A DNA stretch of 64,000 nucleotides from Burkholderiales bacterium (GTDB lineage: Bacteria > Pseudomonadota > Gammaproteobacteria > Burkholderiales > Burkholderiaceae_C), in the NCBI GenBank assembly GCA_016223165.1, contig JACRPO010000005.1:186001-250000 (forward strand), given 5' to 3'. Under the pieces are notes generated by a model. The model made no database searches and had not been told where the DNA came from. It worked only from the letters and a program-made list of their open reading frames with translations. A program made the translations under genes and the position numbers. This document shows, in pieces, positions 25,299-36,075 of the stretch; positions within the stretch are counted from its first letter, which is position 1; every line of letters starts with the position of its first letter.

Positions 25299-26354
25299 AT
25301 GCTGAGCTACCAGGTCGAAGCCTTCGGCCGCCCGCTGGCGCGGGTGCTGCGCGACACGCCGCAACCCCAGGGCACCGAGGTGCTGCTGCAGGTGGGCAGC
25401 TGCGGCGTGTGCCACAGCGACCTGCACCTGCAGGACGGCTACTTCGACCTCGGCGGCGGCAACAGGATCGACATGACGCGGCCGATGTCGCCGCCGCGCA
25501 CGCTCGGGCACGAGATTGCCGGCACGGTGGTGGCGCTCGGCCCCGAGGCGGCGACGCTCGGCGTGCAGGTGGGCGACCGGCGCATCGTCTATCCGTGGAT
25601 CGGCTGCGGCCGCTGCGGCACCTGCGCTGCCGGCAACGAGCACCTGTGCGGCACGCCGCAGGCGCTCGGCAGCAACCGCGACGGCGGCTTCGCGAGCCAC
25701 GTCGTCGTGCCGCATCCGCGCGTGCTGCTCGAGTTCGAGCCGCAGGCCGAGGAGCAGGCCTGCACGCTCGCCTGCTCCGGCCTCACCGCCTACAGCGCGC
25801 TGAAGAAGCTCGGCGCGCCGGCGGCGGGCGACGCGGTGCTGATCATCGGCGCCGGCGGCCTCGGGCTCTCGGCCATCCGGCTGGCGCGCCGGATGCTCGG
25901 CGCCGCGCCGATCGTGGCCGAGGTCGACAAGTCGAAGTGGGACGTCGCGCGCGAGGCCGGGGCCTCGGAGGTCATCGACCCCACGGCCGACGGCGCCGCG
26001 CGCGCCCTCGTCAAGGCCACCGGCGGGGGCGTGGCCGCAGCCGTGGACTTCGTCGGTGCGGCGTCCACCTTCGGCTTCGGCTTCGGCGCCTTGCGCAAGG
26101 GCGGCAAGCTCGTCTGCGTGGGCCTCTTCGGTGGCAGCGCGGCGGTGCTGCCGACGATCGTCTCGATGAAGGCGCTCACCATCGCCGGCTCCTACGTCGG
26201 CAGCCTGCAGGAGCTGCGCGAGCTGATCGCCATCGCGCGCGAGGGCCGGTTGCCCGCGCTGCCGCTGACGAGCCGCCCGCTTGCCGAGGCCTCGCAGGCG
26301 CTGGACGACCTGCGTGCCGGCCGCGTGAAGGGCCGCGCGATCCTCAAGCCTTGA
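25263..26354 (+). CDS. zinc-dependent medium-chain alcohol dehydrogenase
   Basis: 363 aa from ATG at 25263. The catalytic zinc site is CGVCHSD with the TLGHEIAGTV segment; structural zinc cysteines are in CGRCGTCAAGNEHLC; the NAD-binding motif is IIGAGGLGLSAI. Four in-frame ATGs at 12-base spacing (25263, 25275, 25287, 25299) arise from a tandem repeat, so the true start may be 25299 (MLSYQVEAFG). It is the last gene of the ligase operon. It may oxidise an aromatic alcohol to feed benzoate formation, or a pathway alcohol; it cannot replace BoxD, which is an aldehyde dehydrogenase. Confidence 0.88.
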   Translation: MTEAMTEAMTAGMLSYQVEAFGRPLARVLRDTPQPQGTEVLLQVGSCGVCHSDLHLQDGYFDLGGGNRIDMTRPMSPPRTLGHEIAGTVVALGPEAATLGVQVGDRRIVYPWIGCGRCGTCAAGNEHLCGTPQALGSNRDGGFASHVVVPHPRVLLEFEPQAEEQACTLACSGLTAYSALKKLGAPAAGDAVLIIGAGGLGLSAIRLARRMLGAAPIVAEVDKSKWDVAREAGASEVIDPTADGAARALVKATGGGVAAAVDFVGAASTFGFGFGALRKGGKLVCVGLFGGSAAVLPTIVSMKALTIAGSYVGSLQELRELIAIAREGRLPALPLTSRPLAEASQALDDLRAGRVKGRAILKP

Positions 26355-26394
26355 GTGCGTGCGTGCGTGCGTGCGCGGCGGGGCCGAACCCGCG

Positions 26395-27120
26395 CTACAC
26401 GCCCACGTACTGATGCAGCACCTCGGGCGCCGCGCGCAGCGCCTCCGAGGTGCCTTGCCACACCACGCGTCCCTTCTCGAGGATCACGTGCCGGTCGGCC
26501 AGCCGCAGCAGCGGCGCGATGTTCTTGTCGATGACGATCATCGCCAGGCCCGATTCGCGCAGCCGCTGCAGGCACTTCCAGATCTCGAGGCGCACCAGCG
26601 GCGCCAGGCCCTCGGTGGCCTCGTCGAGGATCAGGAGGCGCGGGTTGGTCATCAGGGCGCGGCCGATGGCGAGCATCTGCTGCTCGCCGCCTGAGAGGTT
26701 GCAGCCGAGGTTGCGCTCGCGTTCCTGCAGGCGCGGGAACATCCGGTAGACGGTCTCGAGCGTCCAGGGAATGGCGGCGCCGTGCCGGTTGCCGGCGGTG
26801 GCGACGAGGTTCTCGCGCACCGTGAGATTGGGGAAGACCTGCCGGCCCTCGGGCACGAGGCCGAGGCCGGCGCGCGCCGACACGTAGCTCGGACGGCCCT
26901 GCAGCTCGACGCCGGCCATGCGCACACGGCCGGCCTTCGGCGCGAGCGTGCCCATGATCGTCTTCACCGTCGTCGTCTTGCCCATGCCGTTGCGGCCGAT
27001 GAGGGTGGTGACTTCGTTGGCGCGCACCGTGAGCGAGACGCCGAACAGCACCTGGCTCGTGCCGTAGGCCGTCTCGATGCCCTCGACCTGCAGCAGGTCG
27101 GCGTTGGAGGCGGCGGCCAT
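26395..27120 (-). CDS. branched-chain-amino-acid-type ABC transporter ATPase, LivF-like (system 1)
   Basis: 241 aa ABC ATPase. Walker A is GRNGMGKTT, the signature is NLSGGEQQM, and Walker B is LLILDEATEGLAP. Length and GLGLVPEGRQVFPNLTV are LivF hallmarks. It is the last gene of the transporter set K-H-M-G-F at 26395-31186; its ATG overlaps the LivG stop (TGATG). Liv-type systems near aromatic catabolic genes commonly import aromatic acids rather than amino acids. It is convergent with the alcohol dehydrogenase gene. Confidence 0.92.
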   Translation of the reverse strand: MAAASNADLLQVEGIETAYGTSQVLFGVSLTVRANEVTTLIGRNGMGKTTTVKTIMGTLAPKAGRVRMAGVELQGRPSYVSARAGLGLVPEGRQVFPNLTVRENLVATAGNRHGAAIPWTLETVYRMFPRLQERERNLGCNLSGGEQQMLAIGRALMTNPRLLILDEATEGLAPLVRLEIWKCLQRLRESGLAMIVIDKNIAPLLRLADRHVILEKGRVVWQGTSEALRAAPEVLHQYVGV

Positions 27121-27872
27121 CAGTAAGCCTCGGCCTGGTCGCCCAGGTAAGCCTCGCGCACCTCGGTGCTGGCGCGGATTTCATCGGGCGTGCCGCTGGC
27201 GATGGGCTGGCCGTAGACCAACACCGTGATGCGGTCGGCGAGCGCGAAGACCGCGTCCATGTCGTGCTCCACCAGCAGCACCGTGTAGCGGCCCTTGAGC
27301 CGGCGCAGCAGCGCCACCACGCCCTCGCTCTCGACATGGCTCATGCCGGCCATCGGCTCGTCGAGCAGCAGCAGCTTCGCGCCGGTGGCCAGCGTCATGG
27401 CGATCTCGAGCTGCCGCCGCTGACCGTGCGACAGCGCCGCGACCGGGCGAGCGGCCATCTCCGCCATGCCCACTTGCTCGAGCGCGGCGCGCGCGGGCTG
27501 CACCAGCTGCGCCTCGTCCATCGCGGCGCGCCAGAACCTGAAGCTGTGGCCGGCGTGGCTCTGCACCGCCAGGGCCACGTTCTGCAGCACGCTGAACTCG
27601 GGGAAGACCGAGGTGATCTGGTAGCTGCGGCCGATGCCGGCCAGCGCGCGCCGGTGCGGCGGCTCGCGCGTCAGGTCGCGGCCGTCGTAGGCGATGCGGC
27701 CCTCGTCGGGCAGCAGGTCGCCCGAGAGCTGGTTGATGAGCGTCGTCTTGCCGGCGCCGTTGGGGCCGATGACGGCGTGGATCTCGCCCGGCTCGAGCGT
27801 CAGGTCCAGGTGGTCGGTGGCGAGCAGGCCGCCGAAGCGCTTGACCAGTCCTCGCACCTCGAGCCGGCTCAT
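27120..27872 (-). CDS. ABC transporter ATPase, LivG-like (system 1)
   Basis: 250 aa. Walker A is GPNGAGKTT, the LivG-specific GIGRSYQITSVFPEFSVL follows, the signature region is ALSHGQRRQLEIAM (Ser-His-Gly-Gln instead of SGGQ, common in LivG), and Walker B is LLLLDEPMAGMS. The start MSRLEVRG was selected because it matches the family N-terminus and overlaps the LivM stop; the longer upstream frame is a shadow of livM. It couples ATP hydrolysis to transport through LivH/LivM. Confidence 0.92.
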   Translation of the reverse strand: MSRLEVRGLVKRFGGLLATDHLDLTLEPGEIHAVIGPNGAGKTTLINQLSGDLLPDEGRIAYDGRDLTREPPHRRALAGIGRSYQITSVFPEFSVLQNVALAVQSHAGHSFRFWRAAMDEAQLVQPARAALEQVGMAEMAARPVAALSHGQRRQLEIAMTLATGAKLLLLDEPMAGMSHVESEGVVALLRRLKGRYTVLLVEHDMDAVFALADRITVLVYGQPIASGTPDEIRASTEVREAYLGDQAEAY

Positions 27873-29029
27873 CGTGAGGCTCCCTCGCGCCGTTCCTCTT
27901 GCCGCTCCTCGTGCCGCTCCTCGTGCCGATCGCCGCGCTGCTCCTCGCGCGCGTCCCGCGCCACGAGGCGGCCATAGAGCCCCTGCTTCAGCACCAGCAC
28001 GACGGCGACGACGAAGAGGCCGATCAGGGCCAGCCAATGCTGGTTGACGAGCCTGTCGACGGCGTCGATGCCGATCTTCAGCGACGACAGCGCTTCTTCC
28101 AGCATCAGCAGCGCGGTGGCGCCGACGACGGGGCCGATGAGCGTGCCCATGCCGCCGAGCACGATCATGACGATCAGCTCGCCCGAGACCGACCAGGCCA
28201 TGTACGAGGGCGCGACGAACTTGGTCAGGTTGGCCATCAGCACGCCGGCCAGCACGCACACCAGCGCCGAGAGCACGTAGGCGGCGAGCTTGTAGCGCAG
28301 CGTCGGAAAGCCGAGCGCGGCCATGCGGCGCTCGTTGACCTTGCAGCCGCGCAGCACCATGCCGAAGCGGGCGTGGATCAGGCGCCAGAAGAAGAACAGC
28401 ACCAAGAGCAGCACCGCATAGGCCGTGTAGTACAGCACCACGTTGCTGGCGAGCGAGAAGAGGCCGAAGTCGCTGCGCGTGGCCACCGGCAGGCCGTCGT
28501 CGCCGCCGTACTCCCTGAGGCTCACGAAGAGGAAGAAGAGCATCTGCGCGAAGGCGAGCGTGATCATGATGAAGGCCATGCCGCCACCGCCGCGGGCCGT
28601 GCGCAGGCAGATGGCGCCCACCCCCGCGGCGACCACGGTGCCTGCCACGAGCGCCGCCCCGACATGCGCCCAGCCGCTGGTGATGCCGTGGTGCCCGAGC
28701 AGCCCCACCGCATAGGCGCCCAGGCCGAGGTACATGGCGTGGCCGAAGCTCACGAGCGCGCCGTAGCCGAGGATGAGGTTGAGCCCGCTGGCGGCGATCG
28801 CGAAGATGAGGATGCGCGTGAAGAGGGTGACGTAGAAGGGCTGGTTCAGCAGCGCCGCGATCAGCGGCACACAACCGAGGCCGACGATCACGGCCGTGGC
28901 GAGTGCCGTGCGCAGCGTCAGCTTGAGCCCAGCGGCCGCCGCGGAACCGGCTCTGCCGGGCCGCTGGCGGTGCCCCCCTGGGGGGGAGGCGCCGAAGGCG
29001 CTCCGGGGGGGGTCCTGGTCACTAGCCAT
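27869..29029 (-). CDS. ABC transporter permease, LivM-like (system 1), with repeat-derived N-terminus
   Basis: 386 aa. The hydrophobic core (about 37-355) has LivM motifs LNLILGYGALVSFGHAMYLG and the EAA-like loop RRMAALGFPTLRYK. Both ends are unusual. The first roughly 36 residues are translated from a GC-rich intergenic repeat (28926-29011), and the C-terminus is a charged Glu/Arg/His tail from a 12-bp tandem repeat. No other ATG precedes the core, and ATG 29029 overlaps the livH stop by eight bases, so the repeat appears to be translated. It forms the membrane pore with LivH. Confidence 0.88.
   Translation of the reverse strand: MASDQDPPRSAFGASPPGGHRQRPGRAGSAAAAGLKLTLRTALATAVIVGLGCVPLIAALLNQPFYVTLFTRILIFAIAASGLNLILGYGALVSFGHAMYLGLGAYAVGLLGHHGITSGWAHVGAALVAGTVVAAGVGAICLRTARGGGGMAFIMITLAFAQMLFFLFVSLREYGGDDGLPVATRSDFGLFSLASNVVLYYTAYAVLLLVLFFFWRLIHARFGMVLRGCKVNERRMAALGFPTLRYKLAAYVLSALVCVLAGVLMANLTKFVAPSYMAWSVSGELIVMIVLGGMGTLIGPVVGATALLMLEEALSSLKIGIDAVDRLVNQHWLALIGLFVVAVVLVLKQGLYGRLVARDAREEQRGDRHEERHEERQEERREGASR
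27889..27924 (-). repeat. 12-bp tandem repeat in the livM 3' end
   Basis: Three units of GCCGCTCCTCGT type (the first variant GCCGTTCCTCTT) encode an Glu-Glu-Arg-containing charged tail of the permease. The unit length preserves the frame. Confidence 0.7.
28926..29011. repeat. GC-rich repeat, family A copy 2, inside livM 5' end
   Basis: This stretch matches 19075-19164 in the same orientation, including GCGGAACCGGCT, TGCCGGGCCGCT and GGCGGTGCCCCC, with a variable stem near the end (GGCGCCGAAGGCGCTCC). Here it separates livH from the conserved part of livM and is read through as the first codons of livM. Confidence 0.8.
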
Positions 29030-29945
29030 GCTTCACCGGGAAGAGGCCCGCCGGCTTGAGCGCCAGCACCGCGGCCATCAGCAGGTAGATGAGCATGCTG
29101 GCGATGGCCGGGCCGGCGGCTTGCGCCACCGAGCGCTCGAGGAACTCGCGCAGCAGCGCCGGCAGGAAGGCGCGGCCGACGGTGTCGACGATGCCGACGA
29201 TGAGCGCGCCGTAGAAGGCGCCGCGGATCGAGCCGATGCCGCCGGTGACGATGACGACGAGCGTGAGGATGAGGATGGGCTCGCCCATGCCCGACTGCAC
29301 GCTGACGATGGGCCCGGCCATCAACCCGGCCAGCCCCGCGAGGCCGGCGCCGAGCGCGAAGACGACGCTGTTGAGGCCCTTGATGTTGACGCCGAGCGCC
29401 GAGATCATCTCGGCATTGGCGGCACCGGCGCGGATGAGCATGCCCACGCGCGTGCGGTGGATGAGCAGGTACAAGGCGCCGCCCACCGCCAGGCCGACGG
29501 CGATGATCAGGAAGCGGTAGGAGGGGTAGGCGAGCCCGAACAGGTCCACCGTGCCCGACAGCGCCTGCGGCACGTTCATGTACACCGACGCCGGGCCCCA
29601 GATGGCGCGCACCAGCTCGTTGAAGAAGAGGATGAGGCCGAAGGTGGCGAGCACCTGGTCGAGGTGGTCGCGCCGGTAGAGCGTCGTGAGCAGCAGCCGC
29701 TCGACGGCCAGGCCCAGCAGCAGCGTCGCCGGCACCGACACCAGCGCCGCGGCGATGAAGCTGTTGTCGAAGGCGTTGAACGCGGCGGCGGCGAAGTACG
29801 CGCCCATCATGTAGAGCGAGCCGTGCGCCAGGTTCACGAAGCTCATGATGCCGAACACCAGCGTCAACCCGCTCGCGAGCAGGAAGAGCAGCACGCCGAG
29901 CTGGATGCCGTTGAGCAACTGCGTGAGCAGCAGGCCGAGGGTCAT
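29022..29945 (-). CDS. ABC transporter permease, LivH-like (system 1)
   Basis: 307 aa, about eight hydrophobic segments. LivH family motifs are LNGIQLGVLLFLLASGLTLV at the N-terminus, IMSFVNLAHGSLYMMGAY, and the cytoplasmic EAA-like loop ISALGVNIKGLNSVVF. It is the first permease gene, 71 bp downstream of the binding-protein gene, from which it is separated by a terminator-like hairpin. It forms a heterodimeric inner-membrane channel with LivM. Confidence 0.92.
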   Translation of the reverse strand: MTLGLLLTQLLNGIQLGVLLFLLASGLTLVFGIMSFVNLAHGSLYMMGAYFAAAAFNAFDNSFIAAALVSVPATLLLGLAVERLLLTTLYRRDHLDQVLATFGLILFFNELVRAIWGPASVYMNVPQALSGTVDLFGLAYPSYRFLIIAVGLAVGGALYLLIHRTRVGMLIRAGAANAEMISALGVNIKGLNSVVFALGAGLAGLAGLMAGPIVSVQSGMGEPILILTLVVIVTGGIGSIRGAFYGALIVGIVDTVGRAFLPALLREFLERSVAQAAGPAIASMLIYLLMAAVLALKPAGLFPVKHG

Positions 29946-29966
29946 GGCGGTTTGCGGTGGTGCGTG

Positions 29967-29990
29967 AAAAGGCCGGCGCGAGGCCGGCCT
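29967..29990 (-). terminator. intrinsic terminator/attenuator between binding protein and permease genes
   Basis: On the minus strand a perfect 8-bp stem AGGCCGGC/GCCGGCCT with a five-base loop is followed by TTTTC. It lies after the substrate-binding gene stop and before livH. Partial termination here would give more binding protein than permease, a common arrangement. Confidence 0.6.
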
Positions 29991-30016
29991 GTGGCTGCGG
30001 GCGCGGCCTCAGCCGG

Positions 30017-31186
30017 TCACATCTTGCACTGGGCGGCGTAGGCGTCGACGTGCGCCTTCAGCGGCGTGGCCACCGTCTTCAGGCTGACGCGCCCCTTGGC
30101 GTCCTTGGCCACTTCGAAGATGTGCATGTCCTGCACCGGGAAGTGGTTGGCGCCGAACTTGAAGTCGCCGCGCACGCTCTTGAAGTCGGCCGCCTTCAGC
30201 GCCGCGCGGAAGGCAGCCTTGTCGGCGACGTTGCCCTTGACCTTGCCGATGGCGCTGTCGAGCAGCAGCGCTGCGTCGTAGCTCTGCGCCGCGTACTGGC
30301 TGGGGATGCGGCCGAACTTCTTCTCGAACTCCTCGACGAACTGCTTGCTCACCGGGTTGGCGAAGTCAGGGCCCCAGAAGGTGCCGGAGATGACGCCGAG
30401 CGCGGCCTCCTTCTGCGCCGGCAGCGTCGAGCCGTCGGTGGTGCTGGTCGAGAGCAGCGGGATCTTGCCCAGCAGCCCGGCCTGCTGGTACTGGCGCACG
30501 AAGTTCACGCCCAGGCCGCCGGGGTAGAAGACGTAGACCGCGTCGGGCTTCTTGGCCGCCACCTGCGCCAGCTCGGCGCTGAAGTCGGGCTGGTTCAGCG
30601 GCGTGTAGATCTCGTCGACCACCTCGCCCTTGTAGAAGCGCTTGAAGCCGGCGATGAAGTCCTTGCCCGCCTGGTAGTTGGGCGCCATGCCGACGACCTT
30701 CTTGTAGCCCTTGTCGGTGGCGTACTTGCCCACCACTTCGGCCTGGTTGTCGTTCTGCCAGCTGGTGATGAACGCATAGGGCGAGCACATCGCGCCGGCG
30801 ATCGGCGCCGGGCCGGCGTTGCTGCCGACGAGGAACACGCCCTTCTCGGTAATGGGCTTGTGCACGGCCATCATGACGTTGGAGAAGGTGATGCCGGTGA
30901 TGATGGGCACCTGGTCCTTCTCGATGAGCTTCTGCACGATCTGCGTGGCGACGTCGGGCTTGAGCTGGCTGTCCTCGCGGATCACCTGCACCGGCACGCC
31001 GCCGAGCTTGCCGCCGTTGCGCTCGACGACGAGCATGAAGGCGTCGTACTGGTCCTGCCCGAGCGCCCCTTGCGGGCCGGACAGCTCGGCCATGAAGCCG
31101 ATCTTGATGGGGGCCTGGGCAAAGCTCGGTGCGCCGGCCAGGGCGAGTGCGGCCGCGGCAATGAGCGGGGCGGTGAAGCGGGGCAT
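30017..31186 (-). CDS. ABC transporter periplasmic substrate-binding protein, LivK-like (system 1)
   Basis: 389 aa with signal peptide PLIAAAALALAGAPSFAQA and the type I periplasmic-binding fold (FMAELSGPQGALGQDQYDAF; later GISGTFWGPDF-type loops). Cys residues near GAMCSPYAF and the C-terminal AAQCKM could form a disulfide. The family binds amino acids or aromatic acids. Start MPRFTAP has GGAG upstream. It directly follows the ACMS decarboxylase gene in the same operon, so its ligand may be 3-hydroxyanthranilate, anthranilate or an aminophenol relative (inference). Confidence 0.92.
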   Translation of the reverse strand: MPRFTAPLIAAAALALAGAPSFAQAPIKIGFMAELSGPQGALGQDQYDAFMLVVERNGGKLGGVPVQVIREDSQLKPDVATQIVQKLIEKDQVPIITGITFSNVMMAVHKPITEKGVFLVGSNAGPAPIAGAMCSPYAFITSWQNDNQAEVVGKYATDKGYKKVVGMAPNYQAGKDFIAGFKRFYKGEVVDEIYTPLNQPDFSAELAQVAAKKPDAVYVFYPGGLGVNFVRQYQQAGLLGKIPLLSTSTTDGSTLPAQKEAALGVISGTFWGPDFANPVSKQFVEEFEKKFGRIPSQYAAQSYDAALLLDSAIGKVKGNVADKAAFRAALKAADFKSVRGDFKFGANHFPVQDMHIFEVAKDAKGRVSLKTVATPLKAHVDAYAAQCKM

Positions 31187-31250
31187 GGCAAGGACTCCGT
31201 GTCGGAAGAACGGGGCAGTGTAGGAGGCGCTCTTGCAGCGGTTCTCCGGG

Positions 31251-33422
<2,172 letters not shown>

Positions 33423-33480
33423 CGGATGGTCCTTCGCGGTGCGCGCTCCGGGATGAGCGCTCGGGAGCGGCCCGGCGCGC

Positions 33481-34344
33481 TCATCGCCGGAACTCCGGGA
33501 TGTCGGGCTGGCTGCCCCACATGCAGAACGACTGCGGGATGGCCGGGAACTGCCGCGGCCTGTAGGTGGCCTCGTCTTCGGGCGCGATGAGGCGCACGCC
33601 GGTCGAGTATTCGTAGACCATGCCGTCCGGGCCTTCGAAGTAGAGGAACACGGCGCCCGAGGTCGGGTGCCGCCCGGGGCCGAAGACGATGCGCACGTTC
33701 TTCTCGCGCAACTGGTACCAGGCGCGCATCACGTCGTCGACGCTTGCCACCTGATGGTTGACATGCTGGATGCCGGCGCGCGTGGTGGGAAAGAGCGCCA
33801 GCCGGTGATGCACGGGGTCGATGCGCAGCAGTGCCGCCTCGCCGATGCGGTCGGAGACGCGGGCGCCGAGCAGCTCGGTCCAGAAGCGCTCGTCGCGCGC
33901 CGGCGACATCGAGCACAGCCCGATGTGGCTGAAGCCGGTGATGCCGGCGTCGCGGCTGGGGAAGAAGCGCCGTCCGCTGTGATGCGGGCGCACGACGGCC
34001 TCGATGACGTTGCCCGTGGGGTCGTCGAAGCGGATGAAGGCGCCGACGCGGCGCATCTCGCACTCGGCCGCACGGCCTTCGTGCACGGCGACGCCGGCGT
34101 CGGACAAGGCCTTGCCCGCCTGCTGCAGCGCGGCCATGTCGGCCAGTTCGAAGGCCACCGTGTGGTCGCGCGGGTCGCCCTCGAAGTAGACGAGCGTGTG
34201 GTCGCGGTCGTCGCTGCGGTAGTAGCGCGCGCCGTTCTCCTCGCGCGCGAACTCGAGGCCCACCACCTCGCGCGCGAAGCCGTCGGCGGCGCCGAGGTCG
34301 CGCGTGCCCAGGCGCACGTAGCGGATGTCGCAGAAGGAGATCAT
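33481..34344 (-). CDS. two-domain VOC-family extradiol dioxygenase
   Basis: 287 aa with two glyoxalase/bleomycin-type halves. In the C-terminal half the type I extradiol iron triad appears intact: His in GFSHIGLCS, His in [10 protein letters not shown] and Glu in VYEYSTG. It is the first gene of the aminomuconate operon (GAGG before the ATG). Its role next to a cupin-type ring-cleavage enzyme is puzzling. It may cleave a catechol or a hydroxylated anthranilate, or act on a later intermediate. Gap to the RidA gene is 58 bp. Confidence 0.88.
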   Translation of the reverse strand: MISFCDIRYVRLGTRDLGAADGFAREVVGLEFAREENGARYYRSDDRDHTLVYFEGDPRDHTVAFELADMAALQQAGKALSDAGVAVHEGRAAECEMRRVGAFIRFDDPTGNVIEAVVRPHHSGRRFFPSRDAGITGFSHIGLCSMSPARDERFWTELLGARVSDRIGEAALLRIDPVHHRLALFPTTRAGIQHVNHQVASVDDVMRAWYQLREKNVRIVFGPGRHPTSGAVFLYFEGPDGMVYEYSTGVRLIAPEDEATYRPRQFPAIPQSFCMWGSQPDIPEFRR

Positions 34345-34369
34345 GCCGTCGCCTCGGATCGGATGGGGT

Positions 34370-35803
34370 TCACACCAGCTTGCGCGTCGGCGGCACGCCG
34401 GGGTCGATGTCGATGTCGGCCGAGCCCGGCGCGTGCTGGATGCCGGCCAGCGGCGAATCGAGGTCGGGCATCGGCGGTGGCGCCGGCGCCACCGATGCGA
34501 GCGGCGGGAGCCGTGCGGGCGGTGCGAGCGGTGCGAGCGGTGCGCGGGGCGCAGCCGGTGCGGGCGGCGCCGCCCGCGAGTGCGGCGCCGGCACCGCCGC
34601 AGCAACGGCACCAGCGCCAGCAGCAGGCGCGGGCTCGGTGCGCCGCTGCAGCATCGTGCGGATCATCGTCGTCGGGTCCAGCGCCTCCAGGTCCAGCCGA
34701 TCGGGGCTGGCGGTGCGCTTCACCTCCTTGAGCCCCGACTGCACGAGGCTGAAGATGACCACGTAGGCGAGGAAGCCGAGCGCCACGTACTTCAGCATCA
34801 GCGGCAGCTGGAAGGCCGAGTTCCAGGTGAAGTGCAGCGCCACCGGCACCGCGAAGAGGACGAGGAACCTGCGGTGCATCAGCGCCTGCAGCAGCGTCTC
34901 GCCGCCGGCGCGCACGCGCCACACGGCGCAGGCGGCGATGGCCGTCCAGGCGATGTGCGCGAACGGCGACAGCAGGCCGCGCACGGTGATGTTGGTGAGC
35001 ATGTCGTCGGCGCTGCGCAGGCCGATGCGCAGCGCGTAGCCGGCCGACTCGAAGGCGGCGAAACCGGCGCCGACGGCGGCGCCGAAGAGCAGGCCGTTGA
35101 GCGCAAAGGCGTAGCGCTCCTGCTGCGCGAAGCGCGCCAGCAGGAGCAGCGCCGCCAGCTTGCCCACCTCCTCGATGAAGGCCGCCGCCGGCGGCCCCAG
35201 CCAGCTGCTGAGGTTGGTGAGGCGGAACAGGAAGAGCGAGATGCCGATCGACACCACGCCGCCCAGCACCACCAGCTGCACGACGCGCAGGATGGAGACG
35301 TTCTTCGGCGTGTTCAGCTCGAAGAAGAGGATGAGCGTCGCCAGCGGCACCGCGAACGAGCCGACGATGATGAGCGCCGGCACGACGTTGATGTTGCCGA
35401 ACTCCTTCCAGGTGAGCAGCAGCACGCCGTAGGCGACGAGGGCGAAGACGAGCGTGCGCAGGAAGAGCCAGGGCCGCGGCCACTGGCCCATCTCGGCGGT
35501 GAGCGGCGGAGTCGTGTCGGGAGTGCCGACGCCGAGATAACGCTCCATCTCGTCGGGCCCGCGATGGCGCAGCGTCTCGGAGAAGAGGGCGCGCACGCTG
35601 AAGCCCTCCAGCCGCTCGAGTCCGACGGTGTCGGTGATGCGGTTGATGATGGCCTGCATGGCGGAGCTGCCCGCGGCCGCACCCGCGGCCGCCGGGCCTG
35701 CGCCGGCGGCGCCGATGCGCGCGCCGCAGCGGCCGCAGAACACGGCGTCGGGCGGCGCCACCGCCGCGCCGCAGGCCGAGCAGAAACTGGGACGGTCCGC
35801 CAC
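34370..35803 (-). CDS. PrsW-family membrane protease-like protein with N-terminal zinc ribbon
   Basis: 477 aa from GTG at 35803, which has AGAGAGG upstream; ATG 35824 would add seven residues. A double-CxxC zinc ribbon (FCSACG, FCGRCGARIG) starts the protein. The middle (about 110-375) is a multi-helix membrane domain with PrsW motifs EEVGK, FESAGY and HFTWN. A roughly 90-residue Pro/Ala-rich tail ends the protein. PrsW proteases cleave anti-sigma factors such as RsiW. No sigma factor gene is nearby, so the target is unknown. Confidence 0.88.
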   Translation of the reverse strand: MADRPSFCSACGAAVAPPDAVFCGRCGARIGAAGAGPAAAGAAAGSSAMQAIINRITDTVGLERLEGFSVRALFSETLRHRGPDEMERYLGVGTPDTTPPLTAEMGQWPRPWLFLRTLVFALVAYGVLLLTWKEFGNINVVPALIIVGSFAVPLATLILFFELNTPKNVSILRVVQLVVLGGVVSIGISLFLFRLTNLSSWLGPPAAAFIEEVGKLAALLLLARFAQQERYAFALNGLLFGAAVGAGFAAFESAGYALRIGLRSADDMLTNITVRGLLSPFAHIAWTAIAACAVWRVRAGGETLLQALMHRRFLVLFAVPVALHFTWNSAFQLPLMLKYVALGFLAYVVIFSLVQSGLKEVKRTASPDRLDLEALDPTTMIRTMLQRRTEPAPAAGAGAVAAAVPAPHSRAAPPAPAAPRAPLAPLAPPARLPPLASVAPAPPPMPDLDSPLAGIQHAPGSADIDIDPGVPPTRKLV

Positions 35804-36013
35804 GTGGTTGCCTCTCTCTCGCATTCGATGCCTGCCATGCCGCTCGGTCGTCTCCGACCTGGCGGCCGATGATGATGCAATGCGGGCCACGTCGTGACAA
35901 TCGCGCGAACCAGCAGGCCCCGTGTCGTTCGGCGCGCGGCCACGGCGGCACGGGGCAGGCAGGTGCTCGGAGAGGGATGACGCGCGCGACTCGATTTCCG
36001 ACCACCCACCGCG

Positions 36014-36055
36014 GGCGGCAGGCGGCAGGCGGCAAGCGGCAAGCGGCAAGCGGCG
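36014..36055. repeat. 7-bp tandem repeat (six units)
   Basis: Three GGCGGCA units, two AGCGGCA units and one AGCGGCG lie just beyond the stop of the SHOCT/DOMON gene. The unit length is not a multiple of three and the repeat is outside coding sequence. The rest of the 35804-36075 gap shows no gene. Confidence 0.8.
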
Positions 36056-36075
36056 GGCGTGAGGCGCAGCTCGAG

